A stretch of DNA of 64,000 nt from Saccharina japonica (lineage: Eukaryota > Sar > Phaeophyceae > Laminariales > Laminariaceae), in assembly GCA_008828725.1 (NCBI GenBank), contig MEHQ01003762.1, positions 397,091 to 461,090 on the forward strand, read 5' to 3'. The notes below the pieces were generated by a model, which made no database searches, was not told the origin of the DNA, and saw only the letters and a program-made list of their open reading frames with translations. How positions within the stretch are numbered: the stretch's first letter is position 1; each line of letters opens with the position of its first letter. Positions 1 to 9,711 of this stretch are shown piece after piece. The position numbers and the translations under genes were made by a program.

Positions 1-661
1 ACAGTGGTGTGGTATAATGGCTGTCCTGTGTTGGGATACGAACATACTGGTAAAAATGAAGGAGCCTGTGCGCTATCGACATGCAAAAATAGTGTCCGCT
101 ACTAATAAGTGCATGCAACATAATAATAAGCCGTAGTGGCTGTGTTCGAAAACATGTTACACCACCACCACCAGGTTACACCGAGAATGTTTGAGTAACG
201 GGATGATAGTTTGTTGCATACAGTAGTCCAAAGGAGAGAGTTCACCAGCTTTTTTTAGGAAGTTCAGGAGTTTTGCAACTACAAAAAAAGTCGTACAGCA
301 GTAGTAAAAGTTCATGAACGAACGGGGTCATCAAGACGAGAGGAACACTATAAATACTACTATTAATACTGGTGTCCAGAGTGTGTCTACACACGCCCAT
401 CCATCCATGTATGGTATGTCCTCACTCTACCCTCGCACGCTCACTCACAACCATGCATGGTGATGCATGCTGCGACAGAGTTTCACCCGTTTTTTTTCTG
501 ATCTCCTCACTCGAGGAGCTCCATAACCCACCACAAAACACAATGCAATTCGGAGGAAACGAAAAGTGCTACGTACCCGATGGGTGATCCCACAACCAAA
601 GTATACTGCGAAAAATATCGCAACGCAATAATGTGGGTGTGGCTGACGATTTGGGGGGTTA

Positions 662-871
662 GGGCCCATATTAACGAGTACAAAATAAATTCAATATGGA
701 AAAAATAAAATTCAAATACGCTTTTCATTGGTCAACACACGCACCAGCACCAAAGATTAGGATCTTGGGGTATAATCTTGGGTGGTGGTGCGGGTTCTGA
801 CCAATAAAAGGCGGATTTGATTTTTTTTTTTTTCCACATTGAATTATATTTTTCTTCGTTAAAACGGGCCC
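662..871. mobile_element. MITE, TTA-flanked (PIF/Harbinger-like), copy 1
   Basis: A 210-bp near-perfect palindrome. It starts GGGCCCATATTAACGAG and ends with the inverted form, CTTCGTTAAAACGGGCCC. The arms extend through matching CACGCACCAGCACC / GGTGCTGGTGCG-like blocks, so each arm is about 90 bp. It is flanked on both sides by TTA (659-661 and 872-874). A three-base TTA duplication with GGG..CCC ends is the habit of PIF/Harbinger elements. No transposase is present, so class membership is inference. Confidence 0.7.
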
Positions 872-959
872 TTAAGGAGCTCAAGAATTCAGAAACAAAA
901 TCAGCCAAAACCTGCCACCTCTATCATAGCTCATCGTACTACGTAGTTATAGTGATACA

Positions 960-1275
960 ATTATGGTAAAGGTGTGCCATGTTTTTGCCTTATAAGGGTG
1001 GTGACTTGAGGAGCTCTATACCTCGCTCAACACTTTTGTATTATATACATGTTTCGGAGGAAAATACTAAAAAAGTGCTATCGTACCCGATGCGCAACCC
1101 CATAATAGTATGGCCTCAGTATAGAAAACGAGAAAAACATTGCAACACAAGAATGAAATGCCAACCATTTTGGGCTAGTAAGGAGTCTCCCGTCATCCAG
1201 AAAACGTTGAAGACAGAAACTGCCACCTCGTATATATGTATATATAGCACGCGTCGAATACGTAGTGATACATAG
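960..1275 (-). repeat. Dispersed GAGCTCCTCAAG-type repeat, reverse copy
   Basis: Contains the block CCTTATAAGGGTGGTGACTT followed by GAGGAGCTCTATA, then an AAAGTGCTA..CGTACCCGATG block and an inverted match to the TTTGGCTGAAAT segment of the copies at 4608-5190 and 37037-37290. Shorter pieces of the same family lie near 1480-1640, 2095-2215, 6825-6975, 23335-23590 and 24955-25190. The function is unknown. It is probably a non-autonomous DNA element. Confidence 0.5.
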
Positions 1276-1678
1276 GCGTTTTCTTGCCCAGAGAACGGCC
1301 CTTTCAATGCCATCAACAAGCAGCCGCTCATTCATCCATCCAGCAGTGGAGTTCGACGCTCTTTTACCAGGATCGTAGTATACATGTAGCGTATGTATGT
1401 ATGATAGGCACTCACTCGCTTCATTCAACACCATCATCACCATAATAATAGATAGGGTAAAAGGGTGCACCATGTTACAGATTTTTGCCTCCTGAGGGTG
1501 GTGCCATATTGAGGAGCTCTATACTATTAATAATAGTAAGGCAAAACCTGCCAGTGGGTTTGGAGGGAAACGAAAGTGATACCCGATGAAACACCCCCAT
1601 GCGACCTTAATAAGTATACAAAATGGAAAAACAAGATATTGCCACACAACAATAATGGAATCCCGGCGATTATGGGGG

Positions 1679-1771
1679 TTAACCCTTATAGGACTGGAGT
1701 CCCGTTTTGGGGACAAATTACTTAGAATTAGAGTGGTTCGTCCCCAAAACGGGACTGCAGTCCTAAGAGGT
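1679..1771. mobile_element. MITE, TTAA-ended (piggyBac-like), copy 1
   Basis: Begins TTAACCCTTATAGGACTGG, continues with CCCGTTTTGGGGACAAA, and returns through the inverted TGTCCCCAAAACGGGACTGC. It is the same palindrome as at 2003-2099, but the right-hand TTAA is degraded. Confidence 0.6.
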
Positions 1772-1794
1772 CCCCCGTAATAGTATTAAGGGCA

Positions 1795-1892
1795 AGGAGC
1801 ATAGTAAATAGGACCTACGGTATACACAAATACCTATATATTTTCCAGTTTTTCCTAACAATAGTTGGTCCTATTTATCATGGCCCTCCGTG
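1795..1892. mobile_element. MITE, GGGGACCATAGTAAATAGGACC family, diverged copy
   Basis: Shows the family's signature halves: CATAGTAAATAGGACC near the left end and GGTCCTATTTATCATGGCCC at the right end, with the usual AACCTATATATTTT-like core. The outer left end is worn. Confidence 0.6.
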
Positions 1893-2002
1893 ATATTAAT
1901 AGTAGTGGTACGGTATTGATAGCGCTACGATTAAAAGTCGGCAAGTCCCGCCTACACTAAAAGCTACATATATTGCCCACTACAGATAAGAGCAATGTAT
2001 CC

Positions 2003-2099
2003 TTAACCCTTATAGGACTGGAGTCCCGTTTTGGGGACAAATTACTTAGAATTAGAGTCGTGTGTCCCCAAAACGGGACTGCAGTGCTAAAGGGGTTAA
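2003..2099. mobile_element. MITE, TTAA-ended (piggyBac-like), best copy
   Basis: A 97-bp palindrome bounded by TTAA on both sides (2003-2006 and 2096-2099), with CCC immediately inside the left TTAA and GGG inside the right one. The inverted arms carry CCCGTTTTGGGGACA. TTAA target duplication with CCC/GGG ends is characteristic of piggyBac elements. There is no coding capacity, so this is a non-autonomous derivative at most. Confidence 0.7.
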
Positions 2100-2460
2100 G
2101 AAGCCCCGTCTCATTCCGAAAACATTTTAGCCAAGAAACTGCCTCCTCTATTGTGGTACAGTATACACGATGGGAGTGGGGTTCTGGCAATCCCTTGAGG
2201 AGCTCTATCTACTAACTACTACTATTGTCTCTCCATAAAAACTGGCTTCGAGGAGGGGGGGCGACAAAAAGGACGCTCAATTAACCTCTCGGCTTGTTAT
2301 CGGATAGAGGTATTGTTCGAAACATACTATTGTGAAGCACTAATGCCATTCCAACGGTACTATTGTTAGTATCCATTGGGTGAAGGAGCCCGGTCAGTCT
2401 CACAAGCATTTGCCTGCTATGGCAACATAGGGATAAACTCTATCGTAGCAAGCCTCAACA

Positions 2461-2716
2461 GTCAGTAATAGTCAGTAATAGTCAGTAGTAGTCAGTAATA
2501 GTCAGTAATAGTCAGTAATAGTCAGTAATAGTCAGTAATAGTCAGTAAAAGTCAGTAATAGTCAGTAATAGTCAGTAATAGTCAGTAATAGTCAGTAAAA
2601 ATCAGTAATAGTCAGTAATAGTCAGTAATAGTCAGTAATAGTCAGTAATAGTCAGTAATAGTCAGTAATAGTCAGTAATAGTCAGTAAGAGTCAGTAAGA
2701 GTCAGTAATAGTCAGT
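2461..2716. repeat. 10-bp tandem repeat (GTCAGTAATA)n
   Basis: About 25 head-to-tail units of GTCAGTAATA with occasional single-base variants and no unique spacers. It is a plain minisatellite. Confidence 0.95.
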
Positions 2717-3068
2717 CCTACTTATTTGTTTTGTCAAAAAGTGCTACTACCACCCGTATCGCAGCACGCCTCGAAAACATACAGAACACCCTCCAACATC
2801 CCACCTAAATCAATGGCCAGCCACAATCGGCCAGTTGTGTAGGTACATGAGACACTGACATACTACTACTAGTAACTGTAGGGAATGAGGAGAAAAGCGA
2901 GCGCAAACGAGTGGGGAGTGGGGTTTATACCAGCGAGCGTGAGGAGGCTGTTTACATAGGGATGGGGGTGGGGGGGGTGCTCCCACCAGGTCCACACGGT
3001 AGGGGGGGATATCATACCCCATACCTTCATTTTCACTGCACCATGTTTGTTAGGCCACTACTGCAGTA

Positions 3069-3170
3069 CGGGGGACTATAATACATAGGACCAGATATTG
3101 TTATTTAATAGTACAAGTAGGGGAGATATATCACTTGTTTTTAGTGTACCGTAAGTCCTATATTATTTTC
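3069..3170. mobile_element. MITE, GGGGACCATAGT family copy
   Basis: CGGGGGACTATAATACATAGGACCAG-type left end and a GTACCGTAAGTCCTAT right half around a TA-rich core. The extreme right end is diverged. Confidence 0.55.
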
Positions 3171-3199
3171 CATCTTTCGCTCAATTAATTAATTATACC

Positions 3200-3380
3200 C
3201 CCCCCAAGTTCTTAGCAGGATGCAGCTCACCCTCCATGCGACTCGCCCAATACCTCACGGCGTTTCGCGCTTGGTGCAAGCAATGTCTGCCTGGTTGGTG
3301 AAAACCCAACGCGCTCCGTCCCGGCATTGTAGGGATGCGAGGGTCTATGGTCATATGACTACGGCCGTGCACAACATGAG
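3200..3380 (+). repeat. Dispersed ~200-bp repeat with poly-C edge, copy 1
   Basis: Carries the conserved blocks AGGATGCAGCTCACCCTCCA, CTGCCTGGTTGGTGAAAACC, CCGGCATTGTAGGGATGCGA and GACTACGGCCGTGCAC. The same blocks occur at 28432-28545 and 37520-37700 (plus) and at 5822-6020, 33090-33271, 35690-35875 and 36275-36395 (minus). A C-run flanks the left side, and the copy stops at the assembly N at 3381. Confidence 0.8.
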
Positions 3381-3387
3381 NCCTACC

Positions 3388-3575
3388 TCGTATATACTTA
3401 TTATTTTTACTGAAAATATTTGGTCCTATTTACTAATGTTTGCTATGCCCCCCCGTAATTGTACCCAACTTTGTATTTTGTATTAGTTTTTTTCACACAA
3501 AAACCTATATATTTCCTTATTTTGACTAACAACATTTGGTCCTATTTACTAGGGCCCCGCGTAATAGTATCACAA
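3388..3575. mobile_element. Two adjacent fragments of the GGGGACCATAGT MITE family
   Basis: Two right halves in tandem, each ending ATTTGGTCCTATTTACTA then GCCCC (about 3388-3464 and 3466-3575). The first begins immediately after the N at 3381 and lacks its left end. Confidence 0.55.
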
Positions 3576-3664
3576 TTTTGTATGCGCGCAATTTTGACAA
3601 TTTTTGTTAATAATGTTGCATGCGCGCCCCGCCCCCTCTGTTCCGTCGTTTTTTTTGGTCGTAG

Positions 3665-3805
3665 ATCCTGGAAGACAGGTTGAGCGATAAAAAGGAGGCT
3701 TTGCTGGAGAAAGAGCTAGTGCTGGAAGAGGTCGTATCTCTCACCAAAAAACTCCGGAAGCACGCCACCGACGGTCGAGCTGAAGCCCTACAGCTTTCGA
3801 AAAAG
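3665..3805 (+). CDS. Isolated coding exon, CCDC146-like coiled coil
   Basis: A 47-codon open exon with a 3' splice site ending GTCGTAG before it and a GTTGGG donor after it, phase 0 on both sides. The peptide is a strongly charged heptad-type coiled coil that includes KEALLEKELVLEEV, SLTKKLRKHA and LQLSKK. This spacing (LLEKEL..EEV..LT..LR...DGR...L.KK) recalls the C-terminal coiled coil of CCDC146, a centriole/axoneme-associated protein. The resemblance is from memory of the family, not a search. No partner exon is recognisable within several kilobases on either side, so the gene either has very long introns or is a fragment. Adjacent sequence is MITE-derived. Confidence 0.5.
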
Positions 3806-3990
3806 GTTGGGTTTATTTTTATTATTATTATTGTTATCTTTGCCATCCTTAACAATGTGCAGCAGCATGAGCTTCAACGTTGATCACTCATAACATTCCC
3901 GAAAGCAGAAAACCAAGGAAACAAAGCAAACCTAGGCGCAAAGTCTGACTCCCTTCTTATTGTTCACGAGGTACTTTGTTTTGACTGTCA

Positions 3991-4088
3991 CGGGGGACCA
4001 TGGTAAATAGGACCAGATATTGTTAGTAAAAAATTGTAATTATATAGGTTTTTGTGTGTACCGTAGGTTCTATTTACTATGGTCCCCG
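3991..4088. mobile_element. MITE, GGGGACCATAGT family, best-preserved copy
   Basis: 98 bp. Left end CGGGGGACCATGGTAAATAG, right end GGTTCTATTTACTATGGTCC followed by CCG, giving terminal inverted repeats of about 24 bp around a TA-rich core (ATATTGTTAGTAAAA, TATATAGGTTTTTGTG). No open frame of note. Confidence 0.75.
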
Positions 4089-4467
4089 TAATAGTAACGG
4101 TTCTTAGTCGGGAGATCCCGCCGACTCACAGCTGTAACTATTTATATGCCGCAATAGTATTGTTTCTTCCATTTTCCTGGGGATGTTCATGAGTGATACA
4201 GCAGTATTGATGCGCCGTTGAAGCGCATGCTGCACACCAAAATATTATATGTTCATTAATAAGAGACATGCCAAGCAAGGCAAAACGTGCGCACTGCTGT
4301 CAAGGGCAATAAAAAAGACCGAGTGTCCCAAAACTAAAACCTATATTATAGCAGTTTGGTGTTAGTCAAGGCCGGCCAAGGGCAAACACACAGCAGTTGC
4401 TGTCTGTCGAGGGGTGAACGTACTGTCTCCCGTCTCCTGTCTCCTATTCCGGGTGACCACATACCTC

Positions 4468-4570
4468 GTATTAATAGTAATAGTAAATAGGACCAAATAT
4501 TGTCAGTAAAACTGGGTAAATATATAGGTTTTTGTGTCCTATTTACTAGTATTTACTATGGTCCCCCGAA
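4468..4570. mobile_element. MITE, GGGGACCATAGT family copy with internal palindrome
   Basis: AGTAAATAGGACCAAATATT left half and CCTATTTACTAGTATTTACT right half ending ATGGTCCCCCG. Relative to the 3991-4088 copy the right arm carries an extra ACTAGT palindrome with a repeated ATTT. Confidence 0.6.
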
Positions 4571-4607
4571 ATAACCTATTTGTGCCGCACCCTCTCTGAC
4601 GACGCGT

Positions 4608-5190
4608 GCTAAGATAGAGGTATATGGTATACCTTTTTTTGGCTGAAATCGTTTTTGAATGGCGGGGCTCCTTAACCCAAATTCGTCGGTCTTTCAGTCT
4701 TGTGCTCCGATTTTGTTCATTTTATACTTAGAGCATGGATATTGCGCATCGGGTATGTATAACTTTTGCAGCAGCCGTAAATCTGTCCGCGCAGGCGAAC
4801 TTCTCAGACGTGCCCGCATAAAATGATGCTGTTTCTACTGAGGTAGGGTTTGGTCACGAAACCCTAAGGTGTTCGTTCCGGACGGTGAGCATATTCTTGG
4901 CTTCGACTGACGGCGGCCACTACCCCGACCCGGAACTCTAACTCTAACCCTGACCCTAACGAGAGGCATGCCTGGTTGGTGTGCCACCTGGTCGTTGTGC
5001 TTGGAAAGGCTCTATTTTCAATGCGGGTACACCTAAGGAAGTTCACCCGCGCGGGCAGATTTACGCGCGAACTTTTGTTGTCCTCCAAAATCAGTTTTTA
5101 GACTACTGTATAGAGGTATAGAGCTCCTCAAGCGACCACCCTCAAAACCAAAAACATGGCCTGTATACAGGTGCACCTCTACCGTAGCAT
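4608..5190 (+). repeat. Dispersed GAGCTCCTCAAG-type repeat, long copy
   Basis: Starts GCTAAGATAGAGGTATATGG and ends with the near-inverted GGTGCACCTCTACCGTAGC, suggesting terminal inverted repeats over about 580 bp. Inside are TTTGGCTGAAAT, GGGGCTCCTTAACCC and TATAGAGCTCCTCAAG. Open frames across it have no known domain. Confidence 0.5.
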
Positions 5191-5640
5191 ACGTCTGGCC
5201 CGTGCCCGCCGCCTGTTAAGCCACCTTAAGCCACCTGTCAAGGGTGTGTGTGCAACAAGTACACCTTCATTCGTACGTATTCGTTTTTGCATTACCCGTT
5301 TGCTTGTGTGTATATCACACGCACGCCTGGCTTAGCTCTACGATCTACGTACTGCAGCACATTCAGGGAGTATATCGCCTATATATGTGACCTCCCCCGA
5401 GTGCCACAGCTGTCAGATGCTGTTCGCCTCAAAACCCGTAGTGTTCGCGCGATCGAAGCATATACTCGTATCACGCACAGCTTTTGCCATGATGAGTTTC
5501 GACAAAATTCTCGATCTCACAGCTGTCGTTTTGTTTTTATTTTTTTTCATAATGTGGAGATCTCGTCACGTGCGGAGCCTCGGTTAAACATTCCCATAGG
5601 TCAAAAACGTTTGGGCCAAAAATGCCCCCCCCTACCACAC
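5191..5640. other. Unassigned stretch
   Basis: A plus-strand open frame (5248-5661) covers most of this stretch but shows no domain, no convincing splice context and runs into the tandem array that follows. I do not call a gene here. Confidence 0.4.
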
Positions 5641-5641
5641 T

Positions 5642-5795
5642 GTAGAGGTACCGCACTGTAGATGCACCGCACTGTAGAGGTACCGCACGGTAAAATTCTC
5701 GCACGGTAGAGGCAACGCACTGTAGAGGTACCGCACTGTAGATGCACCGCACTGTAGAGGAACCACACTCTAGAAGTACCGCACTGTAAAGGCAT
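5642..5795. repeat. Short tandem array of ACCGCACTGTAGAGGT units
   Basis: About nine imperfect 16-17-bp units (CCGCACTGTAGAGGTA and variants). Related short units (GGCACTATAGAGGG) appear near 10760-10880, 38380-38510 and 62780-62910, so the unit is dispersed as well as tandem. Confidence 0.8.
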
Positions 5796-5821
5796 GGCTC
5801 GACAGGAGAGGGTGGGTGGGG

Positions 5822-6020
5822 GGGTGTACTCAATGTCAGACATGGCCGTAGTCGTGAGACCGTAGACCCTCGCACCCCTCTACAATGCCGGGCCAGAGCA
5901 CGTAGCGTTTTCGCCGACCAGACAGACATTACTAGTACCAAGCGGAGTTAAGGTGGATGGAGCGATCAGCGGGTCGAATGAAGGGTGAGCTACATCCTAC
6001 TAAGAACCGCTTGTGAGACG
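5822..6020 (-). repeat. Dispersed ~200-bp repeat, minus copy
   Basis: Reverse-complement blocks ATGGCCGTAGTCGTGAGACC, ACAATGCCGGGCCAGAGCAC and GGGTGAGCTACATCCTACTA identify the same family as at 3200-3380. It extends to TAAGAACCGCTTGTGAG, also seen at 35850, so the unit is about 200 bp. A G-run precedes it. Confidence 0.75.
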
Positions 6021-6191
6021 GACTTTGGCACCTGGTACGTACTCTCTCGTGACTGCAACATATGAGCGCATCTTGGTTTAAGAGATGCTTACTTTACGCT
6101 CGGGGCGGACGGGAGGGCGATGGAGTTGGAGGCGGCGCGCGGTGAAGTGAGCGGTGGAAGGGCTTGTGTGGGCCGATGGTGGATCCCAGTC

Positions 6192-6432
6192 CGGTCGGTC
6201 ATGGGTCGGGTCGGTCGGTCGGTCCGTCTGTCTGTCTGTCTGTCTTGTCTTTCGGTCGGCCGCTGGCGGCCAATATCGATCTCATACGGGTGGGCGCGTC
6301 GTGGTCGGTGGGTCGGTCGGTCGGTTCCGTCGGTCGGTCGGTCGGTCGGTCGGTCGGTCGGTTGGTCGGTTGGTCGATCGGTCGGTAGGTCGGTCGGTCG
6401 GTTGGTTGGTGGGTCGGTCGGTCGGTCGGTCG
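6192..6432. repeat. (GGTC)n microsatellite block
   Basis: Imperfect GGTC/GGTT tetranucleotide repeats interrupted by a unique segment around 6250-6305. The long open frames on both strands here are artefacts of the repeat (VGRS / RPTD peptides). Confidence 0.9.
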
Positions 6433-7740
6433 CTTCTGTCATCTCGAACAGGATCCCTCCTTTTTGGCGCCCGTATAATCCAGAAGATCTCTCGTGTGAG
6501 TTCAAATCCCTACGTAGCATCATGTGCGCGTTGATATAATTTGATCGGGCGAGCGACGCAGCTTTCATATTCAGATGAAGGGGTGTGTACCCTTCCAGCC
6601 ACCTCGATCGTGCTGGCTAGAAGGGAGATAGCCTGCTATGGATAGCCTGCTATGAAGAGCCTGCTCCGTCGGCGCCGTGGCTGAGTAGGCCGTGGTATAG
6701 GATCGCCGAGAAAATCATACCAGGTACACACGTAAACCGTACACTGCAATCAAGACGATAATATCACACACACATATCATCGGATTGATGTTTTCGACAA
6801 CAGTGAGGGTGCACGCCGAGCGATTTGGAGGCGCGTGGTATATACGATGGAGGTACTGTGCCGTTTTTGGGCTGAAATATTTTCCGGATGGCGGGGCCTC
6901 CTTGACCCAAAACCGTCTGAATTTTGGTTCTTGTGATGCAAATGTTTTCGTTGCATACCTGGTTCACACTTCCTAATATACGAGAGCTGGGGGGCGGGGC
7001 GCGGGGGGGTGTTGCGACCGACAACGGGGACAAGAGACCAGGAGGGGAGAGGGGGGGGGGTGGTGGTAACAATAATAGCAAGGAATGACACAGTGTTATT
7101 GCCGGGAACCTCATCTATTTGACACTTCACACACAACAGGCAGGACTCACACAGAGAAGTTCATCGAATAGGCCGTGATGGATGGTGAAGTGCAGGGGCG
7201 GGGGGATTGCCCTAATTTCTTGCCTGTCTAGATCATTTTTCCTATTGATCTCGCACATCCCTTTCGAGACGGAGCAGGGGGGGGGGGGGTGTGCGGCGGA
7301 GAAGGAGCAGCTTGTTTTGGTTCACATAATGGAGAGGATATACGAAGTATATATACACATATATATACATATACTTCAGTATATACTGAATACTTCGTAT
7401 ATATATATTGGGCGAACGTTGACCGGCATCGCCTCTGCAACGGTCCTAGGAGGCGAATTAGGGGGCGATGGGTAGGCTGAAGGTCAAGTAATAATGGTAT
7501 AGACCGCTCGTCGAGGGTGTAGATTGGAGACCGCGGAGCTGGTACTAATAGTGAAGAGTTGCACGAAGAGTGTGTGTTGATTGTGCTAAATAATACGACG
7601 GAGATGGCCTATTTTATAGTAGGGAGTTCCATATATCGATAAGGCATTATGTGTAAGGGAGACATCTGCATGGAGCGGCGGATATATTGCGGGTGGATGG
7701 GATGTTTCTTGTCTGGCAGCTTGCTGGATTATGTCCTTTG
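6433..7740. other. Gene-free stretch
   Basis: Holds a fragment of the GAGCTCCTCAAG-type repeat (about 6825-6975, TTTGGGCTGAAATATTTTCC), G-runs near 7005, 7050 and 7278, and an AT-rich inverted repeat at 7335-7410 built on TATACGAAGTATA. No supported gene. The LINE body begins near its right end. Confidence 0.5.
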
Positions 7741-7744
7741 ATGC

Positions 7745-9711
7745 TTCGGCACCCTCCTCAACACCAAGTCCCCCACCCTGAACCCAGACATCTCCGAAAG
7801 AGTGACGCAACGACCAGCGACGCGAGCCACCCGACGGTTGGGAGCGGCGCCAGACCTCGAGGAGGTGGAACGGGCAACGAAAGGCCTGCAGAACTGGAAG
7901 GCACCCGGCTATGACTCCCTCCCTGCCGAGTTGCTCAAGATCGATGACGACGAACCCGTCGTCCTGGAGCGCCTGCATGCCATCCTCGTCGACGTTTGGA
8001 ACGGAGGAGAGATCCCGCAAGAGTGGAAGGATGCAACCCATCAAAGTTCTGTACAAGAAGGGCGACCGTTCCTACTGCAACAACTTCAGGGGGATCTCGC
8101 TGTTATCGTACGTAGGCAAGGTCCCCACCAAACTCATTACCAACCGCCTAAGCGCCTTCTGCGAAGCCAACAACATCCTCCCGGAGGAACAGTGCGGCTT
8201 CCGACCTGGTCGATCCACAGTATGCATGCTGTTCGTCGTGCGCCGACTCCAGGAACTAGGGCGGAGAAAGATAATACCGCTCTACATGTGCTTCGTCGAC
8301 CTACAGAAGGCCTATGACTCGATGGACCGAGAGCTGCTGTGGAAGGTGCTGGCCAGGGCCGGGATTCCTGCCGAGAGGATCGTCGTCATCCGCCAATCCC
8401 ACGACGGAATGCGGGCCCGGGTGCGCATGGACGATGGAGAACTGTCGGACTGGTTCCTGGTCACGCAGGGCTTGCGACAAGGGTGTGTGCTGTCCCCACT
8501 TCTGTTCAACGTTTTCTTCGCCGCGGCCCTAGAGGTAGTTATCGTACGATTCAGCGAGGACGATGGTATCATGCAGAACCTAGTGCTCCTGAAGGAGGAG
8601 ACGGGAGCGGGGACGGAGACACCACTCGACCGCGTACGGAGGGCGGTGTGGGGGATTCTGTATACCGATGACGCCGGCGTTGTATCGAGGTCCGCCGACG
8701 GACTGGCGAGGATGATGATCATTATGTGTTCGGGGAGTTCGGGCTGACGGTGTCGGAAAAGAAGACGGAGACTCTCCTGGTGCGCGTAAAGGAGAAGCAG
8801 CCAACACCGTCCCTGCCACCGCTGATAATCGAAGCAGCGGGGCAGAGATACACCCAAACCCTCGAGTTCCGGTACCTGGGCGGCCTCGTCAACGAACCTG
8901 GCGACCTCACCCGGGAGATCAACTTCAGGAGCAGAGCAGGGTCGGCGTGCGTCCGGAGGTATGGGCCGGAGCTCTTCGATAGGCCGGGAACACCGTTTCG
9001 ACTCAAGGCCCGCCTCCTTCAAGCGGAGGCGATGGAGGCACTGCTGTACGGTTGCATGACATGGGCCCCACGTCGCGACCACTACCGACTGCTGCGGACG
9101 ATACACCACCGGCTGCTGCTGCGAGTTATTGGGTACCAGCGCAAGCAAGGCACCTACCGGCAGCTGCCTTACGCCCAGGCCCTGAAGAGGGTCAGGTCGG
9201 GTGCCAGAGAGTGGAAGCCACTGTCCGGCAGCGGCGCCTGCTGTTCGCGGGGGCCGTGGCGAGGCAGCCAGACGGTCGACTCCCTAAACGACTGATGTTC
9301 GGGGAGCTGGTGGGGGGGAAGGACCCGGGCGCGGGGTGCCCGGAGCGGAACTGGCAGACGTGCCTGAAGGACGACTTCAAGGCGTTCGGAGCTACGCACG
9401 GCTCTACGGACGACGAGAGATGTGTCTTCGGAGTCCCGAATTCAGTTTACACCGAAGCAGTGAAGGTGAAGGGAGGAAGGCAGGGGTATAAGGGAGTGCT
9501 GCAGGGAGCTGAGAGGTTTATGACCTCCTGGCACAAGGACGAAGAGGAGGCTAGCCGAAAACGAGCGACCAAGCGAGACAAAGAGCGCAGCAATAATAAA
9601 GAGACAACAAAAACCAACGGGACGGGAGGGGTGCGGAAGAAGGACGAATCGGCGAGGGAAGAAAACAAGCGAGAAATGGCGGACCGAGTGGCGCGATATG
9701 TGCCCGATTGA
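7745..9711 (+). mobile_element. LINE (non-LTR retrotransposon), decayed, 5'-truncated
   Basis: A reverse transcriptase read in three frames. In order: WKAPGYDSLPAELL (near 7895), FRGISLLSYVGK (8088), EEQCGFRPGRST (8185), CFVDLQKAYDS (8290), LRQGCVLSPLLFN (8470), the active-site YTDDA (8661), FGLTVSEKKTET (8736), FRYLGGLVN (8868), an LLYGCMTW block (9040) and a C-terminal RRLLFAGAVARQ...LPKRLMFGEL block followed by a charged tail ending at 9711. The reading frame changes near 8040, 8720 and 9195, so at least three frameshifts disable it. No endonuclease domain is visible upstream, so it is 5'-truncated. The C-terminal arrangement recalls a LINE family common in protist and invertebrate genomes; the clade is not assigned. 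The YTDD in place of YADD is a conservative change. Confidence 0.9.

Larger units (their letters stand above)
1..3660. other. Gene-free repeat-rich stretch
   Basis: I see no protein-coding exon here. The stretch holds dispersed repeats listed separately (TTA-flanked, TTAA-flanked and GGGGACCATAGT-type inverted-repeat elements, one 200-bp repeat with a poly-C edge) and several degenerate copies of a family marked by GAGGAGCTCTATA (near 500, 1005, 1510 and 2193). Open frames in it are short, overlap on both strands and have no recognisable domain. Confidence 0.6.

Noticed and set aside
2461-2716. Regular direct repeats resembling a CRISPR array
   Set aside because: The units are contiguous 10-mers with no spacers, and the DNA is clearly eukaryotic. 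It is a minisatellite.
4930-4965. CTAACTCTAACCCTGACCCTAACG as an internal telomere repeat
   Set aside because: Only three or four imperfect units inside a dispersed repeat. Too short and irregular to support.
6089-6568. Long frames on both strands with VGRS or RPTD repeats
   Set aside because: Artefacts of the GGTC microsatellite.
7335-7410. TATACGAAGTATA inverted repeat resembling a lox-type recombination site
   Set aside because: The match is only to the AT-rich palindromic core, spacing differs, and the surrounding DNA is simple TA repeat. A similar word at 23091 stands alone.
8312-9148. 278-residue minus-strand frame
   Set aside because: Shadow of the LINE reverse transcriptase on the plus strand, which carries all the recognisable motifs.
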